DNA of 64,000 nucleotides from Noviherbaspirillum sp. L7-7A (GCF_019052805.1 NZ_JAHQRJ010000001.1:1240001-1304000), one strand, 5' to 3'. Numbered from the stretch's first letter, positions 44,553 to 54,111 are shown. Program-made: numbers and translations. The notes: generated from the sequence alone by a model not told the origin.

Positions 44553-47500
44553 TCAGCGCGGCATCCAGACCCGGCACAGCGACACCAGCTTGTCGACGTC
44601 GATGGGCTTGGCGATATAGTCGTTGGCGCCGGCATCCAGGCAATGCTGGCGGTCGTCGCGCATGGCCTTGGCGGTCAGCGCGATGACGGGCAGGCGCGCA
44701 TGTTCAGGCATCTTGCGGATGGCGCGGGTGGCTGCCAGGCCATCCATTTCCGGCATCATCAGGTCCATCAGCACCAGGTCGATGTCGCGCCGCTTCTCCA
44801 GCGCTTCCACCGCCTCGCGGCCGTTGCGGGTGACCACGAGCTGGGCGCCCAACGGTTCCAGGATGCTGGTCAGCGCGAAGATGTTGCGCACGTCGTCCTC
44901 GGCGATCAGGATGCGCCTGCCTTCGAAGGCGGCGTCGCGCTGGCGCGCCTGCAGCAGCAGCTCGCGCTGGTTGGGTGGCAGGCTGGCTTCCACCCGGTGC
45001 AGGAACAGGGTGACCTCGTCGAGCAGCCGCTCCGGCGATCTTGCGCCCTTGATGATGATGGACTGCGAATACCGGCGCAGGCGCTGCTCTTCCTCGGCCG
45101 ACAGCGCGCGGCCGGTGTAGACGATCACGGGCGGGAAGGAATACTTGCCGCCGGCCGCCATCTGTTCCAGCAGCTGGTAGCCGGAGGCATCGGGCAGCAT
45201 CAGGTCCATCACCATGCAGTCGAAGGTGGTTTCCGACACCTGGCGCAGCGCTTCGGCGACCGTGCCGGCGGTGGTGATCTCGATGTCGTCGCCCGACAGC
45301 AGCAGCGCCAGGTTCTCGCGCAGCGGCGCATTGTCCTCCACCAGCAGGATGCGGCGGGCTTCCTTCTGCAGCTTCTGTTCCAGGCGCTGGATCGCCGCGA
45401 TCAGGCCTTCCCGGGCCACCGGCTTCAATGCAAAGCCGACCGCACCCATTTCCAGCGAGGTGTGAGTATGGTCGTCCACCGACAGCATGTGGATAGGGAT
45501 ATGGCGGGTGTCGGGGTCGCGCTTCAAGCGCTCCAGCACGCCCAGCCCGGACTGGTCGGGCAGGCCGACATCGAGCAGGATGGCGCTGGGCTGATGCTCG
45601 CGGGCCAGCCGGTAGCCCTCGTCGCCGGTGCCTGCATGGATGCAGTCGAAGTCGAGCTCGTGGGCCAGGTCGTACAGGATGGTGGCGAAACGCTGGTCAT
45701 CCTCGATGACCAGGATCAGCCGCTCGCGGCCGCGTCCGCTGCGGTCATCGCTGATGTTGACGATCCTGGAAGTTTCGGCTGGCGCGGCCGGTGCGGCTGG
45801 TGCCGCCGGTGCCCGCGGCTGCTGCGCCGGAAGGCTGGCCCGGCTGGTCTGGGCTGCCGCGCGCTGCGTGGCGCGCTGCAGCGGCGCCTGAAAAGCCGAG
45901 CCGCCCTGCGTCGCCTCGCTGCCGGCCAGTTCGGCTGCCACTTCCAGCGTGAAGGTGCTGCCCAGGCCAACCGCGCTCTGGACCCGGATTTCACCGCCCA
46001 GCAGCCGGGCAAGCTGGCGCGAGATCGACAGCCCCAGGCCGGTGCCGCCATATTCGCGGCTGGTGCTGCCATCGGCCTGGCGGAAGGCTTCGAAGATCAC
46101 TTCCTGCTGCTCGGCCGGGATGCCGATGCCGCTGTCGCGCACGGCAAAGCCGACATGGCCGCCACTGCGGGTGACTTCCAGCACGACCTCGCCTCGGGCG
46201 GTGAACTTGAGGGCGTTCGACAGCAGGTTGCGCAGCACCTGGGTCAGCCGCTGGCTGTCCGTCACCAGGCTGGCGGGCGCGTCGTCGGCGATCCGCACCT
46301 CGAACGACAGGCCTTTTTCCCTGGCGACCGGTTCGAACATGCGGCGCAGCGGGTCGACCAGCGCGGACATGGCCACCGTCTGCGGCCGCACTTCCATATG
46401 GCCGGCCTCGATCTTGGACAGGTCGAGGATGTCGTTGATCAGGGCCAGCAGGTCATTGTTGGACGCATGGATGGTCTGCGCATAGCGGACCTGCTCGGCC
46501 GTCAGGGTGCCGGGCTTGTTGTCGGCCAGGATCTGCGACAGGATCAGCGAACTGTTGAGCGGCGTGCGCAGTTCATGCGACATATTGGCCAGGAATTCCG
46601 ACTTGTACTGATTGGCGCGTTCCAGTTCGGCCGCGCTTGCTTCCATATTTCTCTGCACTTCGACCAGGCGCGCCTTCTGCAATTCCAGCCGCTGGGTGCG
46701 TTCCTCCAGCTGGGAATTGGCCTGTTCCAGGTCGGCCTGCTGCTGTTCCAGCTGCGCCTGCGACTTGCGCAGGATGCCGCTCTGCTGCTCCAGTTCCTCG
46801 TTGGACTGGCGCAGCTCTTCCTGCTGCACCTGCAGTTCCTCGCTCTGGCGCCGGGTTTCCTCCAGCAGGTCCGACAGGTGCTGGCGGTACATCGCCGAGC
46901 GGATCGCCACGCCGATGCCTTCGCCTGTCATCTGCACCAGTTCGCGCGCGGCCTCGATGTCGGCGCCCGGCCGCAGGAAACCGATTTCCAGCACGCCCTG
47001 CAGCTTGCCGTCGGCGGTGGCCGGCACGATCAGCAGCCGCGCCAGTTTTGACGCGCCGACGCCCGACGTCACCTGCAGGTAATCCTCGGGCAGGTTGGAC
47101 AGCACCACGATGTCGCCCTTGCGCGCGGCTTCGCCGGTCAGTCCCTGGCCCATGGTCAGGCAGGGCAGTTCCGACAGCGGACGCGCACCGGCGTAGGAAG
47201 CGGTCGGCACCAGCAGGCCGGCTTCGACCCGGTACAGCAGCGCCACCTGCGCATCGACATAGCGGCACAGGGTGTGCAGGATCTTGTCGCCCAGCTGGTT
47301 CACGTCCAGCTCGCCCAGCATGCTGTTGGACAGTTCGCCGTCGCCCTGCTGCAGCCAGATCAGCTTCTGCGCCCGGTTGCGCTCGATGATCACCTTGCGC
47401 ACCAGGTAGGCAATGCAGAGCAGCACCACGAAGCCCATGAAGCGGTTGGTTGCGCCGATCTGGGCATCGATGCCGTCGGGCGACAGCATGAAGCCGACCA

Positions 47501-47750
47501 CCATCAGCACGATCTGGCTGCCGACCACGTAGAACGGCGCCAGCGGACGCTTCTGGAAAAGCGTCAGCACCACCGGAATCAGGTACAGCAGCCATTCCGC
47601 GTAACCGACACGGGTCTGGGTGTCGACCGCGAAGATCACCGCGCTGAGGGCGACAATGGCGACATAGAAGGGAACGGAGGACCTGGCGCTGGAGGGCATG
47701 GAGGATGCAGTCGGGATGTCTGGATGGGCCGATGCCGGCAATGGTGTCAT
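44553..47750 (-). CDS. membrane hybrid histidine kinase with GAF and three receivers
   Basis: A 1065-residue inner-membrane protein. Three or four membrane helices (about 25-120), a GAF domain (about 150-285), a long coiled coil (about 290-375), DHp with LANMSHELRTPLNSSLIL (about 385), ATPase with RDSGIGIP and GTGLGLSISRQLARLL, an Ala/Pro-rich linker and three receivers with phospho-acceptor Asp in LLDVGLPDQSG, VMDLMLPDASG and LMDLMMPEMDG. The C-terminal receiver probably takes the kinase phosphate. Members with this layout often sit with cheR and cheB. First of the three-gene operon; the start ATG is at 47750. Confidence 0.92.
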   Translation of the reverse strand: MTPLPASAHPDIPTASSMPSSARSSVPFYVAIVALSAVIFAVDTQTRVGYAEWLLYLIPVVLTLFQKRPLAPFYVVGSQIVLMVVGFMLSPDGIDAQIGATNRFMGFVVLLCIAYLVRKVIIERNRAQKLIWLQQGDGELSNSMLGELDVNQLGDKILHTLCRYVDAQVALLYRVEAGLLVPTASYAGARPLSELPCLTMGQGLTGEAARKGDIVVLSNLPEDYLQVTSGVGASKLARLLIVPATADGKLQGVLEIGFLRPGADIEAARELVQMTGEGIGVAIRSAMYRQHLSDLLEETRRQSEELQVQQEELRQSNEELEQQSGILRKSQAQLEQQQADLEQANSQLEERTQRLELQKARLVEVQRNMEASAAELERANQYKSEFLANMSHELRTPLNSSLILSQILADNKPGTLTAEQVRYAQTIHASNNDLLALINDILDLSKIEAGHMEVRPQTVAMSALVDPLRRMFEPVAREKGLSFEVRIADDAPASLVTDSQRLTQVLRNLLSNALKFTARGEVVLEVTRSGGHVGFAVRDSGIGIPAEQQEVIFEAFRQADGSTSREYGGTGLGLSISRQLARLLGGEIRVQSAVGLGSTFTLEVAAELAGSEATQGGSAFQAPLQRATQRAAAQTSRASLPAQQPRAPAAPAAPAAPAETSRIVNISDDRSGRGRERLILVIEDDQRFATILYDLAHELDFDCIHAGTGDEGYRLAREHQPSAILLDVGLPDQSGLGVLERLKRDPDTRHIPIHMLSVDDHTHTSLEMGAVGFALKPVAREGLIAAIQRLEQKLQKEARRILLVEDNAPLRENLALLLSGDDIEITTAGTVAEALRQVSETTFDCMVMDLMLPDASGYQLLEQMAAGGKYSFPPVIVYTGRALSAEEEQRLRRYSQSIIIKGARSPERLLDEVTLFLHRVEASLPPNQRELLLQARQRDAAFEGRRILIAEDDVRNIFALTSILEPLGAQLVVTRNGREAVEALEKRRDIDLVLMDLMMPEMDGLAATRAIRKMPEHARLPVIALTAKAMRDDRQHCLDAGANDYIAKPIDVDKLVSLCRVWMPR

Positions 47751-48056
47751 GCTGGCAATAAAATTTGATCCGGATTATATGCGCTGCAGAAGAGGCTCAT
47801 TACGCGCCAGCGCAAACATTTGCCGTTTGCAACATCCGGGCGGGGATTTAATGGATGGAAAGTTTTTCGGCGCTGTATACTGTCGGTTTCCCGGCTTTGC
47901 AAACGGGGCTTGCGCATGAGATGCTTCGGTCTTTCCGAAAACGCATGCCAGGCTACGGCCGACCATGGCGGCACACGCCGCCGGATCGTGCAGCTTTACG
48001 CCAGAAGGCAATCGTTTCGCGCAGCAAGACGAAACGACAATGATTGGAAAGATTGA
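47751..48056. other. divergent intergenic region, possible structured leader
   Basis: 306 bases between the minus-strand hybrid kinase and yfiR. A TATACT box at 47876-47881 could be a -10 element for yfiR. From 47895 on, the plus strand has several small hairpins (GCAT..ATGC, TTCGG..CCGAA and GGCGGC..GCCGCC at 47967-47982) together with GCAAAC and ACGCATGCC, which loosely recall a c-di-GMP (GEMM) aptamer. The likeness is too weak to call. No gene is visible. Confidence 0.35.
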
Positions 48057-48686
48057 ATGCCCGCCTGTTCTCCAAGCGATTCCCTGTTTTCTCCCCTGTT
48101 TTACCGATGCTCGCGCGCGATCGGGCGTCTGCTGGCGCGTGGCGCGGCACCACTGCTGGCAATCGCAGCGGCCCTGGCCCTGGCCAGTGCGCTGTCCGGC
48201 GCCGAGGCCGCGCCTCCGGGCGAACTGGGCCAGGAGGATGCCAGCGCGCGCGCTGCCCACCTGTACAACTTCCTTGGCTATATCGAATGGCCGTCACGCG
48301 CCTTTGCGCTGGCCGACTCGCCGCTGGTGATCGGCGTGGTCAATGCCGAGGCGGTGGCGGCGGAACTGCTGCTGTCGACGGTGGGACGCAACGTCAACAA
48401 CCGGGCGGTAACCATACGGCGGCTACGACCGGGGGAGAGTCTGCAGGATATCCACCTGCTCTACATTGGCCCGGGCGAGGCCGAGCAGGTGGAAAGCCTG
48501 CTGGCCCAGGTGCCGCAGCGCTGGACCGTGACCGTGACCGATGAACAGGCCGCCGGCGTGATCAGTTTTCGCCATGCGGACGGCAGGCTGCGTTTTGAGG
48601 TATCCACCGCGGCCGCCGAGCGGGGCGACTTCAAGCTCAGTTCGCGGCTGATGTCGGTCGCCATCGTGCAGCCGGGTTCGAACTGA
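48057..48686 (+). CDS. YfiR-family periplasmic protein
   Basis: A 209-residue protein with a long N-terminus and a hydrophobic signal (about 20-48), then the YfiR/DUF4154 domain (about 60-205; HLYNFLGYIEWPSRAF, VNNRAVTIRRL, FEVSTAAAERGDFKLSSRL). YfiR is a periplasmic inhibitor that binds the CHASE8 part of the diguanylate cyclase YfiN. Its stop overlaps the start of the next gene by one base, and that gene encodes a CHASE8-containing kinase, so the pair probably replaces YfiR-YfiN. Confidence 0.9.
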   Translation: MPACSPSDSLFSPLFYRCSRAIGRLLARGAAPLLAIAAALALASALSGAEAAPPGELGQEDASARAAHLYNFLGYIEWPSRAFALADSPLVIGVVNAEAVAAELLLSTVGRNVNNRAVTIRRLRPGESLQDIHLLYIGPGEAEQVESLLAQVPQRWTVTVTDEQAAGVISFRHADGRLRFEVSTAAAERGDFKLSSRLMSVAIVQPGSN

Positions 48687-50575
48687 TGCCGGAATTCTTC
48701 AGCAGATCCATCACCCGGAAGCTGATGCTGGTGGTGCTGGCCACCACCTTCACCGGGCTGCTCCTGTCGGCGCTGGCAATGCTGGCCTATGACATCCGTA
48801 CCTACCAGTCGGCCTGGCTGGACGACCTGCGCACCCAGGCCGACCTGATTGCACGCTCCAGCGCGCCGGCGTTGACCTTCAATGACCCCAAGGCCGCCAC
48901 CGAAAACCTGGCACTGCTCAAGACCCGCCCGGCCATCGTCGCGGCAGCCATCTACGGCCCCGGCGGCAAGCTGTTCGCCTCCTATGCGCGCGACCGGGAA
49001 CGCAGCGTCGTGCCGCCGGTGGCGCAACCGGCCGGCTACCACATCGACGGCGAGCACATCGTGGTGTACCAGCAGCTGGTCACGAATCATGAACTGGTGC
49101 TGACAGTCTACCTGCGCGCCCGCTACGAACTGATGGACCGGCTGCGCAACTATGCCGTCATCCTCGGTTCGGTGATGGCCGGCAGCCTGGCGCTGGCCGG
49201 GATGATCTCCCTGTGGCTGCAGGCCGCCTTCATCCGGCCCATCCTGGCGGTGACCACGGTGGCCCGCGAAGTCATGCAGCGCCGCGATTTCTCGCTGCGC
49301 GTGAAGAAAACCACCAATGACGAGATCGGCGTGCTGGTCGATGCCTTCAACGACATGCTCGACGAGGTCGGCCAGCGCGCGGCCGCGCTGGAACAGTCCA
49401 ACCGGGTGCTGGAACACGAAACCGCCGAGCGCCGCAGCGCCGAGCAGGCGCTGCGGGTGGCGGACCGGCGCAAGGATGAATTCCTGGCGACCCTGGCGCA
49501 TGAACTGCGCAATCCGCTGGCGCCGCTGATGAATGGGCTGGAAATACTGCGTATCGCCAACGCCAATCCGGCGCTGGCCGAGCGCTCCCGCGAAGTGATG
49601 GAGCGCCAGCTGCGGCAGATGGTGAGACTGGTGGACGACCTGCTCGATGTGTCGCGCATCACCACCGGCAAGCTGATGGTGCGGCGCAGCCCGGTGCAGC
49701 TGCAGCAGGTGATCCGCAGCGCGGTGGAACTGGCCGATCCCTTCATCAGGAGCCGCGGCCATACCCTGGATGTGCAATTGCCGTCCGGGCCGGTCTGGCT
49801 GGAAGCCGATGCCACCAGGCTGTCGCAGGTGTTTTCCAACCTGCTCAACAATGCGGCCAAATACACCAATTCCGGGGGCGCCATCCGGCTGGAAGCCAGC
49901 GTGGACAAGGGGCGCGCCGTGGTCCGGGTCATCGACAATGGCATCGGCCTGTCGCCGGCGATGCTGACCCGCATCTTCGACATGTTCACCCAGGTCGATT
50001 ACTCGCTGGAGCGCTCCAATGCCGGCCTGGGCGTGGGCCTGACGCTGGCCCGGCGCCTGGTGGAACTGCACGAGGGCACGCTGGAGGCCTACAGCGGCGG
50101 GCCTGACCAGGGCAGCACCTTCGTTGCCACCTTGCCGCTGGCGGCCGCAGCCGCGCCGGAAGAGGGCGCCAGGCCAGCCGAGGCGGCGCCGGCGCAGCGC
50201 TTCCGCATCCTGCTGGCGGACGACAATACCGACTTCGCCAACAGCCTGGCCACGCTGCTGCAGGGCCTGGGCCACGAATTGCTGGTAGCGGCCGACGGCC
50301 TGCGGGCGCTGGAAGCGGCGCCGTCGTTCCAGCCCGATTTTGCGTTCCTCGACATTGGCCTGCCCGGCCTGAACGGTTATGCGCTGGCGCGCGCGTTGCG
50401 GGCCAATCCTGCCACCAGCGGCACGGTGCTGGTGGCGGTGACCGGCTGGGGCCAGGAGCGCGACCGCCAGCAGGCGCAGGAGGCGGGCTTCGACCACCAT
50501 CTGGTCAAGCCGGTGGAGCCGGCCCTGATACGCGGCGTGCTTGCGCGCCATTGGGACCGCCAGCCCGCCGCCTGA
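48686..50575 (+). CDS. CHASE8-HAMP hybrid histidine kinase
   Basis: A 629-residue inner-membrane kinase. Membrane helix at about 10-35, a periplasmic CHASE8-type domain (about 36-150; LIARSSAPALTFNDPKAATE), second membrane helix (about 155-180), HAMP (about 180-235), DHp with LATLAHELRNPLAPLM (about 265), ATPase with IDNGIGLSP and NAGLGVGLTLARRL and a C-terminal receiver (about 510-625; FLDIGLPGLNG). CHASE8 is the sensory domain of YfiN, here followed by a kinase instead of GGDEF. Coupled by one base to yfiR. Confidence 0.92.
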   Translation: MPEFFSRSITRKLMLVVLATTFTGLLLSALAMLAYDIRTYQSAWLDDLRTQADLIARSSAPALTFNDPKAATENLALLKTRPAIVAAAIYGPGGKLFASYARDRERSVVPPVAQPAGYHIDGEHIVVYQQLVTNHELVLTVYLRARYELMDRLRNYAVILGSVMAGSLALAGMISLWLQAAFIRPILAVTTVAREVMQRRDFSLRVKKTTNDEIGVLVDAFNDMLDEVGQRAAALEQSNRVLEHETAERRSAEQALRVADRRKDEFLATLAHELRNPLAPLMNGLEILRIANANPALAERSREVMERQLRQMVRLVDDLLDVSRITTGKLMVRRSPVQLQQVIRSAVELADPFIRSRGHTLDVQLPSGPVWLEADATRLSQVFSNLLNNAAKYTNSGGAIRLEASVDKGRAVVRVIDNGIGLSPAMLTRIFDMFTQVDYSLERSNAGLGVGLTLARRLVELHEGTLEAYSGGPDQGSTFVATLPLAAAAAPEEGARPAEAAPAQRFRILLADDNTDFANSLATLLQGLGHELLVAADGLRALEAAPSFQPDFAFLDIGLPGLNGYALARALRANPATSGTVLVAVTGWGQERDRQQAQEAGFDHHLVKPVEPALIRGVLARHWDRQPAA

Positions 50576-50634
50576 CCCGCCAGGTTTGATTCCTCGCAAG
50601 CCTTCCGCTCTTCCTACAACGCTATCGGAGTTAC

Positions 50635-50667
50635 GCCTATCAGCCGCCGCGCATGCGGCTGATAGGC
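50635..50667. repeat. perfect inverted repeat upstream of katE
   Basis: GCCTATCAGCCGC at 50635-50647 and GCGGCTGATAGGC at 50655-50667 are perfect 13-base complements with a 7-base spacer. There is no U tract on either side, so a simple terminator is unlikely; it may end the kinase transcript by Rho-type stop or be a regulatory site of katE, 148 bases upstream of its start. Confidence 0.6.
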
Positions 50668-50814
50668 TGCATGGGCTCGATCTCGGCAGTCTGCCTTCCG
50701 CCATTCGATTCTGAATGCCGGCCGCCCGGACCCATCGACTTCCTCCTCAACCCATTTCAGTCCCGCTGCCATCCACTGGCAGGCATCGGGACGCTCAACC
50801 ACGAGGCAAACATC

Positions 50815-53232
50815 ATGGCAACAAAGAAGAACAAGAAGGGCGCTGACGAAGGCGCGGGTTCCATCCTCGCCACGGTATCGGCGCCATCGACCGGCACGGC
50901 GCCGGAGACCTTGCAGAGCAAGGACAGGCAGAAGGAACGCCTGCTTGAAAAAATGACGGCCAGCCAGGCGCTGGCGGCGGAAATGCCGCAGAACCCGACC
51001 AAGGGCAGCGAATACGGCGAAGCCGCGCGCAAGCCGGCGGCCGGCGTCACGGTCGCGCCGCCCAGCGCGCTGGCAGGCGCCAGCACCACCTCTGAAAACC
51101 AGGCTTCGGACAAGGTCGGCAAGGGCGTGCCGCCGCAGGGCGAAAGCCCGGTGGCCGACCCGCTTGACCGGGTGCGCACCGATTCGACCGGCCAGATCCT
51201 GACCACCAACCAGGGCGTGCCGATTGCCGACAACCAGCATTCGCTGAAGATCGGGCTGCGCGGCCCGACCGCGCTGGAGGACTTCATCCTGCGCGAGAAG
51301 ATCACCCACTTCGATCATGAGCGCATTCCCGAGCGGGTCGTGCATGCCCGCGGTTCGGCCGCCCACGGCTACTTCGAGAGCTACGATGAATTCTCGAAGA
51401 TCACCCGGGCCGCGCCGTTTGCCAAGGCCGGCAAGCAGACCCCGGTGTTCGTGCGCTTCTCCACGGTGGCCGGCGAGCGCGGCTCGACCGATACCGCGCG
51501 CGACGTGCGCGGCTTCGCCGTGAAGTTCTATACCGACGAAGGCAACTGGGACCTGGTGGGCAACAACATTCCGGTGTTCTTCATCCAGGATGCAATGAAG
51601 TTCCCGGACCTGGTCCACGCGGTCAAGCCTGAGCCGAACAATGCGATACCGCAGGCCTCCAGCGCGCATGACACCTTCTGGGACTTCGTCTCGCTGTCGC
51701 CTGAGAGCACCCACATGCTGCTGTGGCAGATGTCCGACCGCGCCATCCCGCGCAGCTACCGCATGATGCAGGGCTTCGGCGTGCATACCTATCGCATGAT
51801 CAATGCGCAGGGCGAATCGGTGTTCGTGAAGTTCCACTGGACGCCGATCGCGGGTACCCGCTCGCTGGTCTGGGAAGAGGCGGTGAAGATCTCCGGCGCC
51901 GACCCCGACTTCCATCGTCGCGACCTTTGGGAAGCGATCGAGGCCGGCGCCTTCCCCGAGTATGAACTGGCGCTGCAGGTATTCACCGAGGAACAGGCCG
52001 CCGGCTTCGGCTTCGACGTGCTGGACTCGACCAAGATCATTCCCGAGGAACTGGTGCCGCTGACGCCGGTGGGCAAGATGGTGCTGAACCGCAATCCGGA
52101 CAACTTCTTCGCCGAGACCGAGCAGGTGGCATTCTGCGTGGCCCACGTGGTGCCGGGCATCGACTTCAGCAACGATCCGCTGCTGCATGGCCGCATCCAT
52201 TCCTATCTCGATACCCAGATCACCCGCCTGGGCGGCGTGAATTTCCACGAGATCCCGATCAACTCGCCGGTGGCGCCGGTGCATAACAACCAGCGCGACG
52301 GTCATCATCGCCAGGCCATCCATCGCGGCCGCGTGGCGTATGAGCCCAATTCGCTGGCGGGCGGATCGCCGGCGCAGGCGGGCTACGGCGTTGGCTTCAC
52401 CAGCTTTCCCGAGCACATTTCGGAAGACAAGGTGCGCGGCAAGGCCGAACTGTTCGCCGACCATTATTCGCAGGCACGGCTGTTCTGGCAAAGCCAGACC
52501 ACCTTCGAAAAGCAGCACATCATCAAGGCCTTCCGTTTCGAGCTGACCAGGGTGCAGATCCTGGCGGTGCGCCAGCGTGTGGTGTCGCTGCTGATGAATG
52601 TCGCCGACGAGCTGGCGCAGGCAGTGGCGGACGGCATCGGCATCCCGCTGCCGCAGGCCGCGCCCGTGCTGGCCACGCACACGCTGCCAACCTACGCGCC
52701 TTCGCCGGCATTGTCGCTGACGCACTTCCAGGGCGATGGCAGCATCAAGACGCGCCGGGTGGCGCTGCTGGTGGCCAATGGCGTCGAGGCAAGCGCAGTG
52801 CGCAGCCTGTACACCGCCTTGCTGACGGCCGGCGCGGTGCCTCGCCTGGTCGGCCCCATGCTGGGGCAGGTGATGCCGGTCGACGGCGACGCGCTGAATG
52901 TCGAAGTCTCGGTGGAAGCCATGCCCGCGGTGCTGTATGACGCCGTCATCGTGCCATCGGGCGAGGCGGCCGTCGAAGGCTGGAAGGGCGATCCGGATGT
53001 GATGGACTTCCTGCGCGACCAGTACCGGCACGGCAAGCCGATGCTGATGCTGGGCGGGGCATCGGCCTTGCTGCAGCAGGCCGGCATTCCGTCCAGCCTG
53101 CCGGACGGTGGCAAGGATGCTGCGCTGATCCTGGCCGAGGCCAGCGGCGCCGATGCCGCCTTCGAGCAGTTCAGGACCGCGCTGGCGGGCTACCGCGAGG
53201 CCAGGCGCGATGTGAATGCGCCCAAGGTGTAA
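50815..53232 (+). CDS. katE: large-subunit catalase (HPII type)
   Basis: An 805-residue heme catalase of clade 2, which disproportionates hydrogen peroxide and commonly acts in stationary phase. The N-terminal extension (about 1-120) is Ala/Gly/Thr-rich. Catalytic His lies in VHARGSAAHGYFE and Asn in NNIPVFFIQDA; the heme-ligand Tyr is in HSYLDTQ. The C-terminal about 150 residues form the flavodoxin/GATase-like domain typical of HPII (VALLVANGVEASAVRSLY). Start at 50815 with GAGG upstream. Followed by a terminator. Length fits HPII (753 in E. coli). Confidence 0.95.
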   Translation: MATKKNKKGADEGAGSILATVSAPSTGTAPETLQSKDRQKERLLEKMTASQALAAEMPQNPTKGSEYGEAARKPAAGVTVAPPSALAGASTTSENQASDKVGKGVPPQGESPVADPLDRVRTDSTGQILTTNQGVPIADNQHSLKIGLRGPTALEDFILREKITHFDHERIPERVVHARGSAAHGYFESYDEFSKITRAAPFAKAGKQTPVFVRFSTVAGERGSTDTARDVRGFAVKFYTDEGNWDLVGNNIPVFFIQDAMKFPDLVHAVKPEPNNAIPQASSAHDTFWDFVSLSPESTHMLLWQMSDRAIPRSYRMMQGFGVHTYRMINAQGESVFVKFHWTPIAGTRSLVWEEAVKISGADPDFHRRDLWEAIEAGAFPEYELALQVFTEEQAAGFGFDVLDSTKIIPEELVPLTPVGKMVLNRNPDNFFAETEQVAFCVAHVVPGIDFSNDPLLHGRIHSYLDTQITRLGGVNFHEIPINSPVAPVHNNQRDGHHRQAIHRGRVAYEPNSLAGGSPAQAGYGVGFTSFPEHISEDKVRGKAELFADHYSQARLFWQSQTTFEKQHIIKAFRFELTRVQILAVRQRVVSLLMNVADELAQAVADGIGIPLPQAAPVLATHTLPTYAPSPALSLTHFQGDGSIKTRRVALLVANGVEASAVRSLYTALLTAGAVPRLVGPMLGQVMPVDGDALNVEVSVEAMPAVLYDAVIVPSGEAAVEGWKGDPDVMDFLRDQYRHGKPMLMLGGASALLQQAGIPSSLPDGGKDAALILAEASGADAAFEQFRTALAGYREARRDVNAPKV

Positions 53233-53273
53233 GGCATAAGGCAGTTCCGCCCACGGAAGGTTTCGCGGGCTGC

Positions 53274-53308
53274 AACCCCGTCCCGGCAAGTCCGCGGCGG
53301 GGTTTTTT
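53274..53308 (+). terminator. Rho-independent terminator after katE
   Basis: AACCCCG and CGGGGTT pair (with further inner pairing of CCGG/CCGCGG) and are followed by TTTT. It lies about 40 bases past the katE stop and before the chalcone-isomerase-like gene. Confidence 0.8.
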
Positions 53309-53429
53309 CATGCCAGGTATCGACGACATCGCCAACACGCGGCGCCCCTCACGCGGGCATTGCATATCGGCAATCCAGGCACTATTCTTGGCGGCCCCAA
53401 CCCGCCATCCCTAAACGAAAGGCAAAGCC

Positions 53430-54032
53430 ATGAGACTCCGCAAGCTGACGTTGAAAATGCAACTATCGATATTAGTTTCCAACCTGCTTCTGGCTGGCAG
53501 CGCCGTGGCGGCCACGGCAGGCGGGTATCCATTCGATGACAGCATCAGAATGCAGGGCAAGGAATTGAGGCTCAATGGCGCGGGGGTACGCTACAAGGCG
53601 ATCTTTTCTGTCTATTCGGCGGGCCTCTACCTTGGCGAAAAGCACCGGCAGCCGGCCGACATCTACGCGGCGTCCGGCCCCAAGCGCATGCGCATCGTGA
53701 TGCTGCGTGGCGTCAATGCGGATGAATTCGGCCAGGCCTTCCTGGCCGGCATCGAGCAGAACGTCGACAAGGCCGAGCGCACCCGGCTGGCCGAGCCGCT
53801 GGCCCGTTTCGGCCAGGTGTTTTCGGCGATCCCGGAATTGAAGAAGGGCGACGCGCTGGCGATCGATTTCCTGCCAGGGCAGGGCACCACGGTCAGCGTC
53901 AACGGCAGGCAGGTGGGCGAAGTAATTGCCGAACCCGCCTTCTACACGGTATTGCTGAAGATCTGGCTGGGCGAGCGCCCGGCGGATTCGAAACTCAAGA
54001 GCGCCCTGTTGGGAGAGGGCGACGGCGCCTGA
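53430..54032 (+). CDS. secreted chalcone isomerase-like protein
   Basis: A 200-residue protein with an N-terminal signal (cleavage after SAVAATA, about 33) and the chalcone-isomerase-like fold (GKELRLNGAGVRYKAIFSVYSAGLYL, split here as LRLNGAGVRYK and FSVYSAGLYL; then RGVNADEFGQAFLAGIEQN). Bacterial members are periplasmic and of unknown function; they lack plant chalcone isomerase activity as far as known and may bind fatty acids. Single gene. Confidence 0.88.
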   Translation: MRLRKLTLKMQLSILVSNLLLAGSAVAATAGGYPFDDSIRMQGKELRLNGAGVRYKAIFSVYSAGLYLGEKHRQPADIYAASGPKRMRIVMLRGVNADEFGQAFLAGIEQNVDKAERTRLAEPLARFGQVFSAIPELKKGDALAIDFLPGQGTTVSVNGRQVGEVIAEPAFYTVLLKIWLGERPADSKLKSALLGEGDGA

Positions 54033-54111
54033 TGCCTACGCGCACCGGGCACCGCCTTCCAGGCCGCGAGCGGCTAGCGGCAGGCAATACGTCGAAGTCG
54101 GTCGCTGACGC

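Noticed and set aside
43710-47051. Plus-strand open frame of more than 1100 codons opposite the hybrid kinase and CheR genes
   Set aside because: Its translation is rich in His, Gln, Arg and Gly with no domain, while the minus strand encodes intact kinase, CheR and receiver motifs. Long antisense frames are expected in GC-rich DNA.
48461-50704. Minus-strand open frame of about 750 codons opposite the CHASE8 kinase
   Set aside because: Composition typical of antisense to GC-rich coding DNA; no domain seen.
50614-53289. Minus-strand open frame of about 890 codons opposite katE
   Set aside because: The plus strand carries a complete catalase; the antisense product has no recognisable motif.
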